The position numbers and the translations under genes are program-made. A stretch of 64,000 nucleotides of DNA from Antedon mediterranea (taxonomy: Eukaryota; Echinodermata; Crinoidea; Comatulida; Antedonidae), in contig NC_092678.1 in the NCBI RefSeq assembly GCF_964355755.1, positions 147,922 to 211,921 on the forward strand. Direction: 5' to 3'. Under the pieces are notes generated by a model. The model searched no databases and had not been told where the DNA came from. It saw nothing but the letters and a program-made list of their open reading frames with translations. Below are positions 1 through 12,845 of this stretch, one piece after another (within the stretch, counting starts at the first letter, position 1; each line of letters starts with the position of its first letter).

Positions 1-1085
1 AATTAAAATCATGCTACTAGCCTAATAAATTCAATAAACACTAATAATAGTAATTCCATGCCTAATTAGGATATTTTATAATAAAATAATGTAATTGTAA
101 TTCATGCACAAAAGTAATTGTAAAAGGATCTAAACTACTCTACTTCACGTACGATGTGCCAGGGTTAAAGGTCAGGTCACACGTGTCCGCAAGACCAGCG
201 TCATGGTAACATCAATTTTGGTGAAGTGACGACGATGGGTTTTGAAAGGGAATAAAAACAAATGAAAATATAAGTCAATGAAAAAGTATTAAGTGAAAAG
301 TAAAATTTAATAATGAAAAATAAAATGAGGATAAAATTTAATTATTTAAAGCAAAATTTCTGTCTGTTTATCTGTAATTTTAATAATAATCTCAATTATT
401 TTTAGTAACTTAATTTACCAATAACAATATTCTATGGAAACAATAAGAATATTATCATAGTATTATACAATGTCAATATACAATATACATAAGATTTATA
501 AGCCAACATCTGGCTAGTTAAAGGAATAACAAATTTGGATACATGAACATGGAAAAAGTTTAAATCATGAATATCTATAAATACAACTGTAAACAAAGAA
601 CAAGTTTGATTATTTTTACAAAAGTATTAAAACTACAATGTATTAACTAAAATCCATCAAACATTCTATACAAATCATAAATGCAAACTAATCTAGTTAA
701 AATTGATATAAAATGAATAAAGAAATCAATGATGAAATCACAGGGAATCATTTAATATACAGTATTCAAAATTTGTTGTTTTGTTTTTGACGTTATCAAA
801 TTTTTCTTTTTCTTTAAGTTAGTTAAGATGTTTTAAAAGGTACCAAGCTTGATTAGCTCCGGCTATATCTTGGCTACCTTTTTGTATTGATTAATTGTTT
901 GATACAATAAAGAAGAACTGAATTTAATATATATAATAACATCAAAATGAAAATCTTATTGGGCAAATAAAATGAATATGGCATAAGCATGTAGTTTATG
1001 TAGTATTAGTTGGGGCTAGCAAAATGAATAAGCTAGGCAAATACAGTTTAACCTTGAAATATTAAGTGAGATAAATAAATCGTAC
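1..1085. other. AT-rich intron of STRIP, no exon recognised
   Basis: This stretch follows the donor after the STRIP exon ending at 1086. I translated the less AT-rich part near 120-240 and did not find the STRIP segment expected next. It is read as intron running off the left edge. Confidence 0.6.
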
Positions 1086-4000
1086 CCTTTTAAGTGGTGG
1101 TGGTCGATTACCCTTGCGGCCCTGCAAATCCAACATGTCTACTGCCGATGCTGGTGGTGATACTGCCCTCAAGTTCTTAGTAATTTGAACGCTGTCCTCT
1201 ATCAACGTCGGAAGTCCAAGTAATTCTCTCGTTTTGTCTTTTAAAATCTGATGATCATGCAAACCACCGAGGGAAAACTTTACAAAAAAAACCAAGAATA
1301 GTACAACCATTAAAAACGTAATTTAATAATATTTACTCTAAAAACATCTCTTGAATGTTTCAAAATGTAATTAATCTGTTTCGAATTGACTTACCAAAAT
1401 AACTTTCCAAAGTAAAAGAAGGACCTTTTTAATAGGAAAGTGAGGAGCGTGGCCGCTACAGAATTTAGTAACCATGTTGAATAAGATAATGGCAAGGGAA
1501 TCGTCCTCTCTGATTGGCTGACCTGTAATGAAATCAACAAAAATTTTAACTAAAACTCTTTAAACTAAATGTTTGTAAGTTAGAAGTATGTTACTTAGGG
1601 CCCGTTTATACAACACGCTAAATCAACACGGTTGTACGTTGGCGTGTTGAATAAACAGAAATGGATTGCGTGTAATTACTAAACCCACTGGAAAGGCTAG
1701 GGGATTGACCTTTGTCTGTGAAAACATGCATATAGGCATGTAAAGTAAGAAGGGTATAAACACATCCTTAGTTGTGCTTACCTATTTCACATTGTAGATT
1801 TGTGCGCAGTTTCATTTCTTCTTCACTATCCCTGCTGCTGCTGCTGTCCTCTCTCCGTAATGTTTCCACCATTATATAAAGCAGACTCAATATTACTCTG
1901 AAAACACCAATAACAAATGCTATATATAATATATACTTAAAATGGTTACACCAGAATAATGATAATATTTAATTTTCTTACCTAAGATCTGAACTATCAA
2001 CAATTGACACTGCTGGCTTTCTTAAAGCTGTGGTTGCCGCAACCAAATTTCTGAAAAAAAAAAAATTGTTTTTATAAATCTTTAAATCAATATTTTATTC
2101 AAAATAGAAAAAACACCAAAGAATAAAAAGTGACCTTACCCTGCTTCTAAACATAGAAGTTCAACAAAGACGTTGAGGGCGCCACATTCATATATGAGGA
2201 AGCAGTTCTTTCGTGTCCATTCCATTTGCTCTTCTTCGCAGCTCACTTCACCAAAATTTCCTATAAAATATAAACAAGTTTTCAATTAAACATTTAATTT
2301 TGACCATTTTACATACTATATACTGTACTGTGATAAACTAAACTCGGTTAACTGTATATTGGTATGAATCATTACATTGAGGGGCCACAAAAATAAGCCA
2401 CTTTAAGTGTTTGTCCCACGACCTACCTTGTGCAAGGTACAGAATAGCTCTAGCCGCTTTCATTCGCTGGTCCCGTTTGGCCACGTCCACATTGTTTAGA
2501 AGGTGCACAACATGCATCCGCCTCGCTTCAAAATCAATCTCTGTCCATTTTTTATCCTCTGTGAAAAGTAGAAGAATGGTATAATGAACATTCTACTTGT
2601 ACTATCAAACTGTATGTGAGAATAATGTAATGTGCCCATATATGGACATGATGATGTCATATCACTACCATATATGGGCATATCACTACCCTATTTGGGC
2701 ACATCACATCACAATTGACTAAAGTAGTAGCCTACCCCGTGAATGGTAATCCTCTTCAAAGCTTTTCTGTGCTAATGAAAATTCAACTTCCTCTGTGTAA
2801 CTATACAACTCTATAAATGTAATAATAATCGTTTGAATCGTCTCAAAATCTAAATCTTCTATTATTTCAGTTACATTTGTTTTCATGTTTATACAATTGT
2901 TTAGCAGGGTAAGCATGGCATGTTATTTATTGTAGTGACTGCCTCATTCATAAACTTCTACATTAAAACAAACTAAAATCATATGTTATCACATTAAAAA
3001 AAGTAGTACCTGTATGTTGCGTAAGCATTGTTACACATTATGGACCCTCTTACCTGATATTTCAGTTGCATATTTATCAGCATCCTCATATTCAAAATCA
3101 AGATCAGGACTGTCATTTTGAGACTAATATAAAAAAAAGAACATTGAGAGAAAATTGATTTTGGTAATTTTATTTAAATTTCCAAATATATAAATTAATA
3201 GTTTATTATTTTATAGGTTTTAAAGTTGATAGAATATTCTCACATTCGTACAGATACAGGCAACGCACTATTACAAGTTGATAGAATATTCTCACATCCG
3301 TACAGATACAGGCAACGCACTATTACAAGTTGATAGAATATTCTCACATTCGTACAGATACAGGCAACGCAGTATTACAAGTTGATAGAATATTCTCACA
3401 TTCGTACAGATACAGGCAACGCAGTATTACAAGTTGATAGAATATTCTCACATTCGTACAGATACAGGCAACGCAGTATTACAAGTTGATAGAATATTCT
3501 CACATTCGTACAGATACAGGCAACGCAGTATTACACGTTGATAGAATATTCTCACATTCGTACAGATACAGGCAACGCACTATTACAAGTTGATAGAATA
3601 TTCTCACATTCGTACAGATACAGGCAACGCAGTATTACAAGTTGATAGAATATTCTCACATTCGTACAGATACAGGCAATGCACTATTACAAGTTGATAG
3701 AATATTCTCACATTCGTACAGATACAGGCAACGCACTATTACAAGTTGATAGAATATTCTCACATTCGTACAGATACAGGCAACGCAGTATTACAAGTTG
3801 ATAGAATATTCTCACATTCGTACAGATACAGGCAACGCACTATTACAAGTTGATAGAATATTCTCACATTCGTACAGATACAGGCAACGCACTATTACAA
3901 GTTGATAGAATATTCTCACATTCGTACAGATACAGGCAACGCAGTATTACAAGTTGATAGAATATTCTCACATTCGTACAGATACAGGCAACGCACTATT

Positions 4001-4788
4001 ACAAGTTGATAGAATATTCTCACATTTGTACAGATACAGGCAACGCACTATTACAAGTTGATAGAATATCCTCACATTCGTACAGATACAGGCAACGCAC
4101 TATTACAAGTTGATAGAATATTCTCACATTTGTACAGATACAGGCAACGCAGTATTACAAATTGTATGCATGTTAATAATATATATTCTCACATTCGTAC
4201 AGATACAGGCAACGCAGTATTACAAATTGTATGCATGTTAATAATATATATTCTCACATTCGTACAGATACAGGCAACGCAGTATTACAAATTTAAAATA
4301 TATGCATGTTAATAATATATATATAATATATATTTGATACAAAAACAATAACATTTTATATCACCACACAATATAATTATTTATTTTATTTTATATGTTC
4401 CGTCAACATACTCTATCTATTCCGTCAAGAGATCTTCTTTCTAAGAAGCCTAACTAGAGTTAGTAGGCTAGCTAGTTAGGACCTAGCTAGGTAGGTAGAA
4501 GGTGATGAGATGTACCTAGGCTATAGTATATATTATCCTAGCCTTAGGCCTCTCGGTATAAACATACCTCCTACCTACAGAGTAGGCCTCCTCTAGCTTA
4601 ATAGGTTAGGCGCCTAGCTAAGCTAGCTACTAGAGGCTAGGCTAGGCCCCTACCTAAATAAATATTTTACTATAAATTAAAACATGTATAATTACGTCAG
4701 AATCTCTCCTCTGTCGTCTTAAAAGTTCCCTTAATTTCGGCAAACCACCAGCTCGTTTTGCTGCTAAATTGGTTGAAGGAGGATCCAT
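1086..4788 (-). CDS. STRIP1: Striatin-interacting protein STRIP1/2 (FAM40), 5' part of gene, nine coding exons
   Basis: STRIP proteins are core scaffolds of the STRIPAK kinase/phosphatase complex, which links PP2A and striatin to GCK kinases. Coding exons, in transcript order: 4696-4788, 3054-3123, 2736-2810, 2427-2558, 2140-2260, 1982-2050, 1782-1897, 1395-1522, 1086-1277. Each has an AG acceptor and GT donor and phase is continuous, giving 332 residues. Recognisable family segments are [60 protein letters not shown] and the region [12 protein letters not shown] chose the ATG at 4786-4788, which opens [15 protein letters not shown]. The frame stays open upstream to about 4923 without another ATG that I recognise. 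The product is a bit under half the usual length (over 800 residues); the remaining exons must lie left of position 1. STRIP1 and STRIP2 cannot be told apart here, and a single invertebrate orthologue is likely. Confidence 0.93.
1607..1656. repeat. Short imperfect inverted repeat in a STRIP intron
   Basis: GTTTATACAACACGC is followed about 20 bases later by GCGTGTTGAATAAAC, its reverse complement with one mismatch. It lies in the intron between exons 1782-1897 and 1395-1522 and could be the remnant of a small inverted-repeat element. Confidence 0.5.
2637..2708. mobile_element. Internal part of the MITE-like family (no terminal repeats)
   Basis: A palindromic core with GTGCCCATATATGG, a GATGATGTCATATCACTACC block and GGGCACATCAC. 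The same core is at 44309-44394 and inside the full copies at 55412-55577 and 62178-62323. The terminal repeats are absent here. Confidence 0.55.
3224..4290. repeat. Minisatellite, 52-bp unit, 18 copies plus 2 longer variants (STRIP intron 1)
   Basis: GATAGAATATTCTCACATTC recurs every 52 bp from 3228 to 4112 (17 steps of 52), so 18 copies. Two divergent units of about 65 bp, beginning ATTGTATGCATGTTAATAAT, close the array. Single-base variants (CACTATT or CAGTATT, TTCGTAC or TTTGTAC) alternate among copies. Confidence 0.97.
4440..4660. other. CTAG/TAGGCC-rich low-complexity segment
   Basis: About 220 bp dense in CTAG, GCTAGC, CCTAGG and TAGGCCT, unlike the AT-rich flanks and just inside STRIP intron 1. 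It has no regular period and no open frame that I trust. Confidence 0.5.
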
Positions 4789-5082
4789 CTCTTTAATTAT
4801 TATTAGAAACGAAATCCTAGGCCCACCTTTTTTCGATCCTCCTCCCCGTGTTCGTCTTTTCTTTTTGACACACGGAAAAAAATATTTTTTTGCAAGAGAA
4901 GTGTGTGATAGTTTGTTGGGCACTTCCCATTGTTTACTCCACCAATACGAAACATCCGCCGTTGAGTGGGTAAATCAGTAAATCACTGACACTGACAGTA
5001 CTGTGTTAGTAATGTATTATCTTTTTAAAATGTAAACAACAACAAAAGAAAACACAACAAGCAATATCTCCACTGGTTTGAC
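4789..5082 (-). promoter_or_regulatory. Presumed STRIP promoter and 5' UTR region
   Basis: This is the only space between the STRIP start codon and the poly(A) signal of the transcript upstream on the same strand, so the STRIP start site should lie here. I see no TATA box that I would defend. Confidence 0.4.
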
Positions 5083-5088
5083 TTTATT
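5083..5088 (-). terminator. Poly(A) signal AATAAA, probably of a long BICD transcript
   Basis: TTTATT on the plus strand reads AATAAA on the minus strand. It is followed within 20-55 bases by a strongly GT-rich stretch (TTGTTGTGTTTTC, then TTGTTGTTG), the usual downstream element. The nearest minus-strand gene that could use it is BICD, which is inference. Confidence 0.5.
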
Positions 5089-7143
5089 TTGAGACTGCAC
5101 ATAAGCCAATAAATTCATTAAAATGTTTCCTAAAAATAGAACATTAGATAGAGGTTTGAGCTAAAATTAGTAAATTTTAATATTCTTTGTTATATATTGC
5201 AATTCCATTTTAGCAAAAAGAAAAACAATATTGTGATAATAAAAATAGGTAACCAACATCAACTTATTGAAAACATTACAGCAAGACAAAAAAGTAAATC
5301 ACATTTTTTTTACGAGAAGCAGTCTTATAAAAACCCACCGGGCAAAAACAATGCAAATATCAATATATTAATACAATGTATGAGAAGTAGGACATTAGTA
5401 ATTTATCTATTACATCATCAAAAAAGATAAATTAATACTACAGAATTAGTTTAGAATTTTGTCCGATTATTTGTCATAAAAATGACACATTGTATTTCCA
5501 GTAGGAACATACACAACCAAGTACTACTAAATGCTTTCAGAGTACTTGGCTAATTTCATGTAAAAATTAACTATATATACTGTAAAATAGTTACTACAAA
5601 CAGAAGGTGTGACACATGTAAAATGAATACAACCAAGTTTGTACTAGAAAACTGAATATTAATGAAAAATACATCCTACAATAAAAAAATCTTACAATAA
5701 ATGCTATGAAATAATTCAAGTCTCTGTTTTAGATTACACCACAGTACGGTACATATGTATCTGTGGCTGAGATAATGAATGAGGTATTAAAAATACATTC
5801 ATTTACATACTGTATGTAGATATGTACCTGTGGCTGAGATAATGAATGAGGTATTAAAGATACATTCATTTACATACTGTATGTACATATGTACTTGTGG
5901 CTGAGATAATGAATGAGGTATTAAAAATACATTCATTTACATACTGTATGTAGAGTTTTAATGATATTTCAACACTTTTGCTTCCTTTAGTAAAAATTTA
6001 ATTTAGTGTCCACATACACAATTGGCATAAAAATATTATAATGTACCACCACAGAACATTCCATGTTGTAGTTGTCTTAAACCACAGCAGGATGTGTTTC
6101 CTTTATCCTGTATTCTGATCCTTTAAATAGTAGCAGACGACGACCTCATCCTCCAAAATCACTTAAACTTGTTTTCATTGAGATTGTTAAGTCCACAGCA
6201 ATAATAAAAATATAGTAGGAACAAGCTTCATGAGCTTGGAAATAAATAAAACAGTTATAATATACTGCACACCAATACATTCTTTTTTCATATCTTTTAG
6301 ATACATTACAACAAAGCTACACATTTCAATATAAATTTATATTACAATATCTCAATATTTTATTATTATTTAGAAGACAATATTACTTTTGTAATCTGAT
6401 TTCTAACAATTAAAATGTTAAAATAAAATGTTTGTATCGCATAGTTTCATAGCCACCAACAAACAAACCAACAAACTATAGTAAAATATAATATTGCAGG
6501 TTTCATTAAAATGTTAAAAAATACAAGATTTAAAACTTGTGGTCATTTAAGACCAGCAGAATATTCTGTTATTATTATTTGCATTGCAAAGGGATAGTAA
6601 TTACAATTGATATTTTGTAATTTATAATAATATATACGGTTGTCTACGACAGACAAATACACTTTACAATCCAGACTCTCTATATCTTCGTATTCATAAT
6701 TTTAAATAAATTAACTAGACTATCTAGTGTCACCTTTCGTCTAATTGCTGCATTTTATTTATTTTACAGTTTCATTTACAAAGATTTAATTTTATGAATT
6801 TAACTTTTGATATGAAATAAATTGTTTGTACAAATTATACAGTTACTTAATGTGTGCGTGTGGACATGCATGCTACACATCATCATTCAACTGTGCTGTC
6901 GTCAAAAGTGTCAAGCATTTCTGTCTGAAAATGTACACTTTTACACTTGTGTATTTCAATTATTATCAAATTAATTCAAATTCCATGTTAATTAAGAATA
7001 TTATACAAAATATTTACAACTTGTTGTAAAATTATTTTGTACTAGACTTTAGATTGTTAAAACAGTTAAATTTCATCATTTTAAAATAAAACACAGAAAT
7101 ACACTGTAAAACCCTGATATGTCCGCTTGGTGTACATCTTGTG
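5089..7143 (-). other. Possible 3' UTR of a minus-strand transcript, AT-rich, no ORF
   Basis: No coding exon recognised. The interval lies between the candidate last coding exon at 7144-7279 and the poly(A) signal at 5083-5088, so it may be untranslated sequence. It holds the 67-bp triplicate at 5751-5953. Confidence 0.3.
5751..5953. repeat. Tandem repeat, 67-bp unit, 3 copies
   Basis: ATATGTAYYTGTGGCTGAGA recurs at 5753, 5820 and 5887. Each unit also carries the short palindromes ACATATGT and TACATACTGTATGTA. Confidence 0.93.
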
Positions 7144-7279
7144 CTAGTCTACTATTTGAGACGTCAAATTTTGCTGGGAAAACTGGCGAGTAGGAGAAAG
7201 TGGGCAAGTGGCACAACCGACGACGGGGCAAGTGGCGCCAGCGACGACGACGGTAGCAGTTGTATCCATCTCATTAACA
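7144..7279 (-). CDS. Candidate alternative terminal exon of BICD (41-codon frame from ATG)
   Basis: A GC-rich island in AT-rich surroundings. On the minus strand a TTTATAG acceptor precedes 7279, and the frame runs through ATG at 7267-7269 to a TAG at 7144-7146. It encodes MDTTATVVVAGATCPVVGCA followed by a TCPLSPTRQF stretch. Phase matches a possible upstream exon at 12378-12441 that ends ..AC before GTAAGT. Vertebrate BICD proteins also have alternative C-termini on separate sequence, but I see no clear similarity to them. It could equally be an unrelated short exon or a chance frame. No function is assigned. Confidence 0.3.
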
Positions 7280-7512
7280 CTATAAACAAGCAATGTTAAA
7301 GAAAAGGAAAGCAAACATAAATCAATTAAATTATGAGTTGCATGAAAATGTTAATAAGCATTCAATAATCACATGCTAACATTAAATAATATTTGGAATT
7401 AATGTGTTTTATGATGAAATAAATAATACTAAATAGGTATAAAGATCATGCAAAATATAAGCCTTCTGTACAAGATATGAAAATGAATGAATGAAAAATT
7501 ATGATAGCGCAA

Positions 7513-7654
7513 ATAAACAGTAATATCATAGTGGATTAAACAGTGATATCATAGTGCAAATAAACAGTGATATCATAGTGGATTAAACAGTGATATCATA
7601 GTGGATTAAACAGTGATATCATAGTGGATTAAACAGTGATATCATAGTGGATTA
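7513..7654. repeat. Tandem repeat, 23-bp unit, about 6 copies
   Basis: TAAACAGTGATATCATAGTG recurs at 23-bp steps with minor variants, among them a GCAAA for GGATT change in one copy. Confidence 0.93.
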
Positions 7655-7855
7655 ACATACTTGTACAAACCATAATTGTGAAATATGAGTTTAATTCTTA
7701 AATTGACTCATCAAAACCACAACCTATAAAAATTTAAAACTTTTTCATCGCTTTTGAATGAAGTGAATCATCATGAACGCAATAGGATAAATGACAACAA
7801 AGAATACACAAATGAATAGTACAAGGATACAAGCACCAAACACAGCAGGTAACAT

Positions 7856-7990
7856 ACAATCTCTACATGTGCTTATTATTAATAACAATGTTAGACAACC
7901 TCCACCTATTGTGATAAGCACCAGACAATCTCTACATGTGCTTATTATTAATAACATCATATTTTAGACAACCTCCACCTGTGATACACT
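7856..7990. repeat. 68-bp direct duplication
   Basis: ACAATCTCTACATGTGCTTA occurs at 7856 and 7924, each followed by a GACAACCTCCACCT block. A minus-strand 71-codon frame across it with a hydrophobic stretch is treated as a by-product. Confidence 0.85.
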
Positions 7991-8169
7991 ATCAGGGTGA
8001 TGTAATGTTATAAAGACGATTTCATCATAAAGATGATTAGTAATCTTACATTAATAGATTAATTACAAATGAACTTAGAATTAAGTACAGTGTCAAACAA
8101 GAAATAAGTGCATTATTCCGTGAATTTGTGATGTTAATATATGAATTATATGATAATAAGACACATTGA

Positions 8170-8294
8170 ATTGTATAGGTCTATGATGACATCACTATCA
8201 ACCTGTATCATCATAACAGAGATATTATAAGTATAATATCTCTATGATGATACAGGTTGATAGTGATGTCATTGTCATCATAGACCTATACAAT
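8170..8294. repeat. Near-perfect foldback (inverted repeat), arms of about 60 bp
   Basis: ATTGTATAGGTCTATGATGA at 8170 is mirrored by TCATCATAGACCTATACAAT ending at 8294. The arms pair almost end to end around a tiny loop at about 8230. They differ only by a 6-base insertion in the right arm and a 3-base one in the left. It could be a MITE, a recent foldback or a hairpin RNA source. Confidence 0.9.
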
Positions 8295-11200
8295 TGATGT
8301 GAGGTTCAGATGAAACACATTCCCAAGTGAAGGTTGTTATACTATTGTGTGGCTTCAGTGTTACCCTGCAATGTGTATACAATACAACTAGTATATTATG
8401 TAGATTTGTACTGATTTAAGAAGGTATTTATACCTAATTTACTTTGAAGGACTTAAAACTGGTACTTGTAAATGTTCTTTCAGGAAGTATGACTATTAGT
8501 ATCACTATTATATTTTACTAATAAAGTGTATAAATACAGAAATTGAAGAATTCTGACAATTTCCCTAAACCTTGAGTCTTTTGATTTTTGTAACAAATAA
8601 GATGTGAATGTAAATCCAGTTGATACCTTTAAAGTTCAAAGGTTAATAATCAGATGACTTCAATTACCTGGCAACATGGCAGCTATTGCAGGTGAAACTT
8701 TAATATCAATTTCAGTCTGTTTTTAGCTAAATTCATTAATTATACAATATTCAAAATATTATATTAGTGAACAATGACCCCATACGTCCGTTTACAGTGC
8801 TAGTGCTCGTGTGCAGTGAATTCAACGGAATTTAGCATAAATTATTCAAGACTTTTAATCCATTTCACACCAAAGACATTGATACCTGTAGGAGGATTGA
8901 GAATGTTGTAGACTTAGAGATAATTTGTAATTTGTTAATGCACTTAATATCCTGGGAAATACCAATACCGTGTGTTAATATATCATATACGTACCTAAAT
9001 AAGTCACCGGCTCATGGTTTCTTTAAAAAATAATGATATTGTCATTACTGTAAGTAAAACAATTTAAAACAGAGATGCCTGGAAGGTGGCAACACTGTTT
9101 CTTGTTAAACTTTAACCTGTTTTGGATGACTATATTATGATAGGAGTTTAACATAATTATTTACATTGCAAGGAACAAGACAGATACGAATACGTCATTC
9201 TGATTGGTGGAATTGCTATAGATGACTCAACAGATTCAAAGAAAGATTTATATCTCAATTTAACAGACAACATCTAGCCACCTGCATACAGTTTGAAAAC
9301 TAAATCTACTGTAAAACTGAATAACCTAGTATTGTACAGTACACATGGAGGTAATAATATACTAATGACAGTGAACTGTATCGGCAGTAGCGTTACCAGT
9401 TGAAACTGCTTACAAAATATACTATGATGCTAAACATTTTGTTTATGCAGCTGACATGATGATAAATTTGAAAATAAATTAATTGAAAGTGTTGAACAGA
9501 CAAAAGTGGTGCAATATAAATAATAGCCAGCAGCCTATCCATCTGCTTCATCATACAATACATGGTGATGTGTGCACAAATAAACAACAAAATAAACTAT
9601 TCCAGGATAAAATAATAACAAACAACTTGACAATGGGAGGATGTAGCCAGAATGAAAACACAGATAAGGAGGCCGAATCACAACACTACTATCACAACAC
9701 ACATAAAGCATACATACATACCCAGTATCAAGTACATTAGTCCTGATAATAACAAAGAAAAAAAGAATCTCTGTGAACCAGTAATTATGACGCTAAAAGA
9801 CGCATTTTTAAAAATATCAGAAATGTACTAACTAATCATACAGTACAATAGGTATTGGAAATATGTTAATGTTGAACGATTTCTTTAATTTCTGCCTACT
9901 GTACATTACAGAATTGTTACAGGTCGATACAAATTCCTTATCGTCTCAATCTGAACACAAAATAAAACATAGTAGTAATTTGCTTTTGCTTATTAAAGTA
10001 AATTTTGACAATTAGACATTAAGATCTTTAAATTTTCTTTTTCTCATGATAATGAAAGGGCAAGCATTCAAATAAAGTAGTTGCAGAGCTACAGCAATGA
10101 TTGATGAAAGTGAATAGGACATTATTATGTGGCTAAGCAGACTGATTTAAGCATGACCCTTGAAAGAACTGATCGATTAAGTAAGAGTGACCTAATAAGG
10201 TTCTGGTTATTACATTTAATACTATCAATAAATTATTAATCTATACAAATTCTCTATTATAATTTATTTCCATTATAAAAATGATGATTACACATTACAT
10301 ACAAGAGCAGTCTATGATTGGGTTATATTACAACACCTGTCAGTCTTTGCTAATAAATACAGTTTCTAATACAAGTTCCTGATCTCATCATAACCCATGG
10401 GTATGGATCACATGTCAGTTGCTAGGGAAAATGTTTCTAATGCAGGTTGCTATTGGATTTTATTATTGACAGTATGAAAATAATAAAAAATATGAATTAC
10501 GGAAAACTGATTATTTGTGAAAGATGTTCGCTAATCATGATTTAAAAAGTAAATTAAATTTTGTATATGATATACAGTTTTGGTTTAGGTTTGTTATTAT
10601 TTGTTCAATTATTCAAAATCAATTTTATATATTATTCAATATTTTCTATAACTATATAGTTTACACACATAAATAATATTAAGTAGATTAGTCTTGTATA
10701 CGGTATGTATAATCCTGGACGACCAAGTTATTGATTTTTAACTGTTTAGTATAGTACAAATTTAGAATCAAAATTCAATATGGCTATATTTGTTATTATT
10801 TCAAAAGCAAAATGTTATTCTTTGGGCTTAACTTTGAATAACAATAGCTGTGTAATTAATCAGACACTGGTATTCGTTTTAGATGGAATATGTCTAAAGG
10901 CTTTTGGCTAAAAACAATAGATATGAACAACATGATCTCCTTGATGATTGAGGAATGCTGCTAGACAGGAAGTGATCATTGAGCCTTTCAACCAGGGACG
11001 GACTGTCAATACACTTGCCGGCTTTTAAATTTTCTTAGAAAATCCAATTGATATTTAAATCCATACTACGTATAAAACTATAGAGGTTTTTATACTTCCA
11101 TGATAAAACCCATTCAAAGTATCTTTTTTTTAATTATTTAATTGTTTTAAAAAGTATGAAAAATTGTAATATTTTTATTGCATTGATCATGGACTTTTTA

Positions 11201-12377
11201 ATACTCTATATCTATATATTAATTAAAAACTAGTATAAAAATAATGTTTTTCTAAAAAATGTTTATCTATAAAATGTAATGTAATTGAAATACATATCAC
11301 CTTTCTATGACCTATAGAAAGCATTCACAAGGGTTTGGCTATTACAGGCTTGCCTAAGGATTCTACATCCTTTGTGCCAACTAAATTTATTAACAAATCA
11401 ATATACATAATTGCTATCTTTCAGCAGACATGCTATTTGTGTAATGTTATCAATTTTACATCTAAATGTAATGCTGCTTCTAACAGTAATTTAAAAACTC
11501 ATTCAAACATGGCAGTGTAAACTATGGCAGTTATATCACAAACATAAAATTATATAAAAATGGGGAATAACAGTATTCCCTTTACAAAGGTTTCTTCTTT
11601 CTTTAAAAAAGTGAATTTTGAGAATTATTTCAAATTTGGAATAAATAAATTTATACATTATTAAATTGTCATTTGTTAATGTTATAAGTAAAGTGATGAT
11701 GATGAGTTGTAATGAAGAGAGCAAGAATGAAATTTCAAAATGCAATAAAAATGATTAAAAACATATATCACAAATAATACTACCTAACAAACATGTTAAT
11801 TATGTGATTAGTTGATGAGATGTTAAAAGAAAAAGACTGCAGTATAATGAGGTGGATATACCTACCAACAATCTAGCAACATTGACATTGCAAAGTTTAA
11901 AATATTTGTTGAAAAATGATATTCTTATAAACCAATAATAAGTAAAAATAGATTAAAACCAAGCAAACGAACTTATCTAGAAAATACAACAATTATAGTT
12001 GCATGCATTCAGACAATAAAGAAAGAAACCAAGTTCATGGTGATGATATCTTAATAAGATAATGTATATGTAAGCATATTCTTAAATTGAATTCAATGAA
12101 CTTTACATAAACTACAGTGTTGAATTTGAGTAAAGAATCATTAAGTATGTCTTCAATTCTTGCATAATGTTAAGTGACAGTGCTTAAGAATATGCTGAAC
12201 ATACTAAAGAAATAATCCAGCTCAGAGCTTTCAAGAACAGTCACACATAACATCTGTTTTGAAGTATATAAGAAACAAAAGCAGTGCATTTTGAAAAGGG
12301 AAGGGCGGGACAGAGTTTAAAAAGGGTGTGGTCACAGGAAGGTGACAAAGCTGTATATTATTTGGGTGTGTCTACTT

Positions 12378-12441
12378 ACGTCGTTAGAACTTTATACATT
12401 TGACCAAAATATCGTTGGGGGAAGAGGGAAATAATAGTATT
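12378..12441 (-). CDS. Possible 64-nt exon of an alternative BICD tail
   Basis: On the minus strand TTTAATTTCAG precedes 12441 and GTAAGTAGAC follows 12378, both good splice sites. One frame is open across it (FPQRYFGQMYKVLT). Its end phase fits the exon starting at 7279. The upstream partner would need a phase-1 donor in the last large BICD exon, for example GCAC before GTAAAC at about 12992. Evidence is limited to splice signals and phase. Confidence 0.22.
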
Positions 12442-12845
12442 AACTGAAATTAAACGTTCTACATAATAATACATCATGAACACATTCTACAGTGTTACAG
12501 AATTATCATAATTATTACCCCTATAAATAACCGAGAATGATTTAATTGTTTTAAAACATTTGATTGAATGTACTGGAAGTACTGAACTTGAAAGCTCATA
12601 TCGCTACAGAAAAAATTGGATATGGTTGTTCAATCTACCCCATTAAAAAATATTAAAAATACCAAATAAGGCAAGCATTTAAAATGGCAATAAGGCAAAC
12701 ATTTAAAACTATGCAAAGCAAAATGACCAGTGAAAGAGATGACTAAAAACAAATGAGCAAAGGCAGTTTGATTTTTAAAGGCAATTAAGGAGCAATTTGT
12801 GTTGAATGAAAGGTAATGGAAACACAAGAACACAATTTGACATTA

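Larger units (their letters stand above)
7280..12845 (-). other. AT-rich spacer or BICD 3' region without a defended gene
   Basis: Beyond the repeats listed separately I find no exon of a known family. If BICD uses the exon at 7144-7279 this is a large intron; otherwise it is 3' UTR followed by intergenic DNA. One exon-like patch at 12378-12441 is described separately. Confidence 0.4.

Noticed and set aside
4789-4923. Upstream extension of the STRIP reading frame
   Set aside because: The extension has no in-frame ATG that I recognise and is Lys/Phe-rich UTR-like sequence; the MDPPSTN start is preferred.
7745-7960. 71-codon minus-strand frame with a hydrophobic helix
   Set aside because: It runs across the 68-bp duplication, lacks splice sites and matches no family I know.
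8690-8704. Possible 15-nt microexon (minus strand, CTGCCATGTTGCCAG between CAATAG and GTAATT)
   Set aside because: Splice signals alone are too weak in AT-rich DNA and no gene context supports it.
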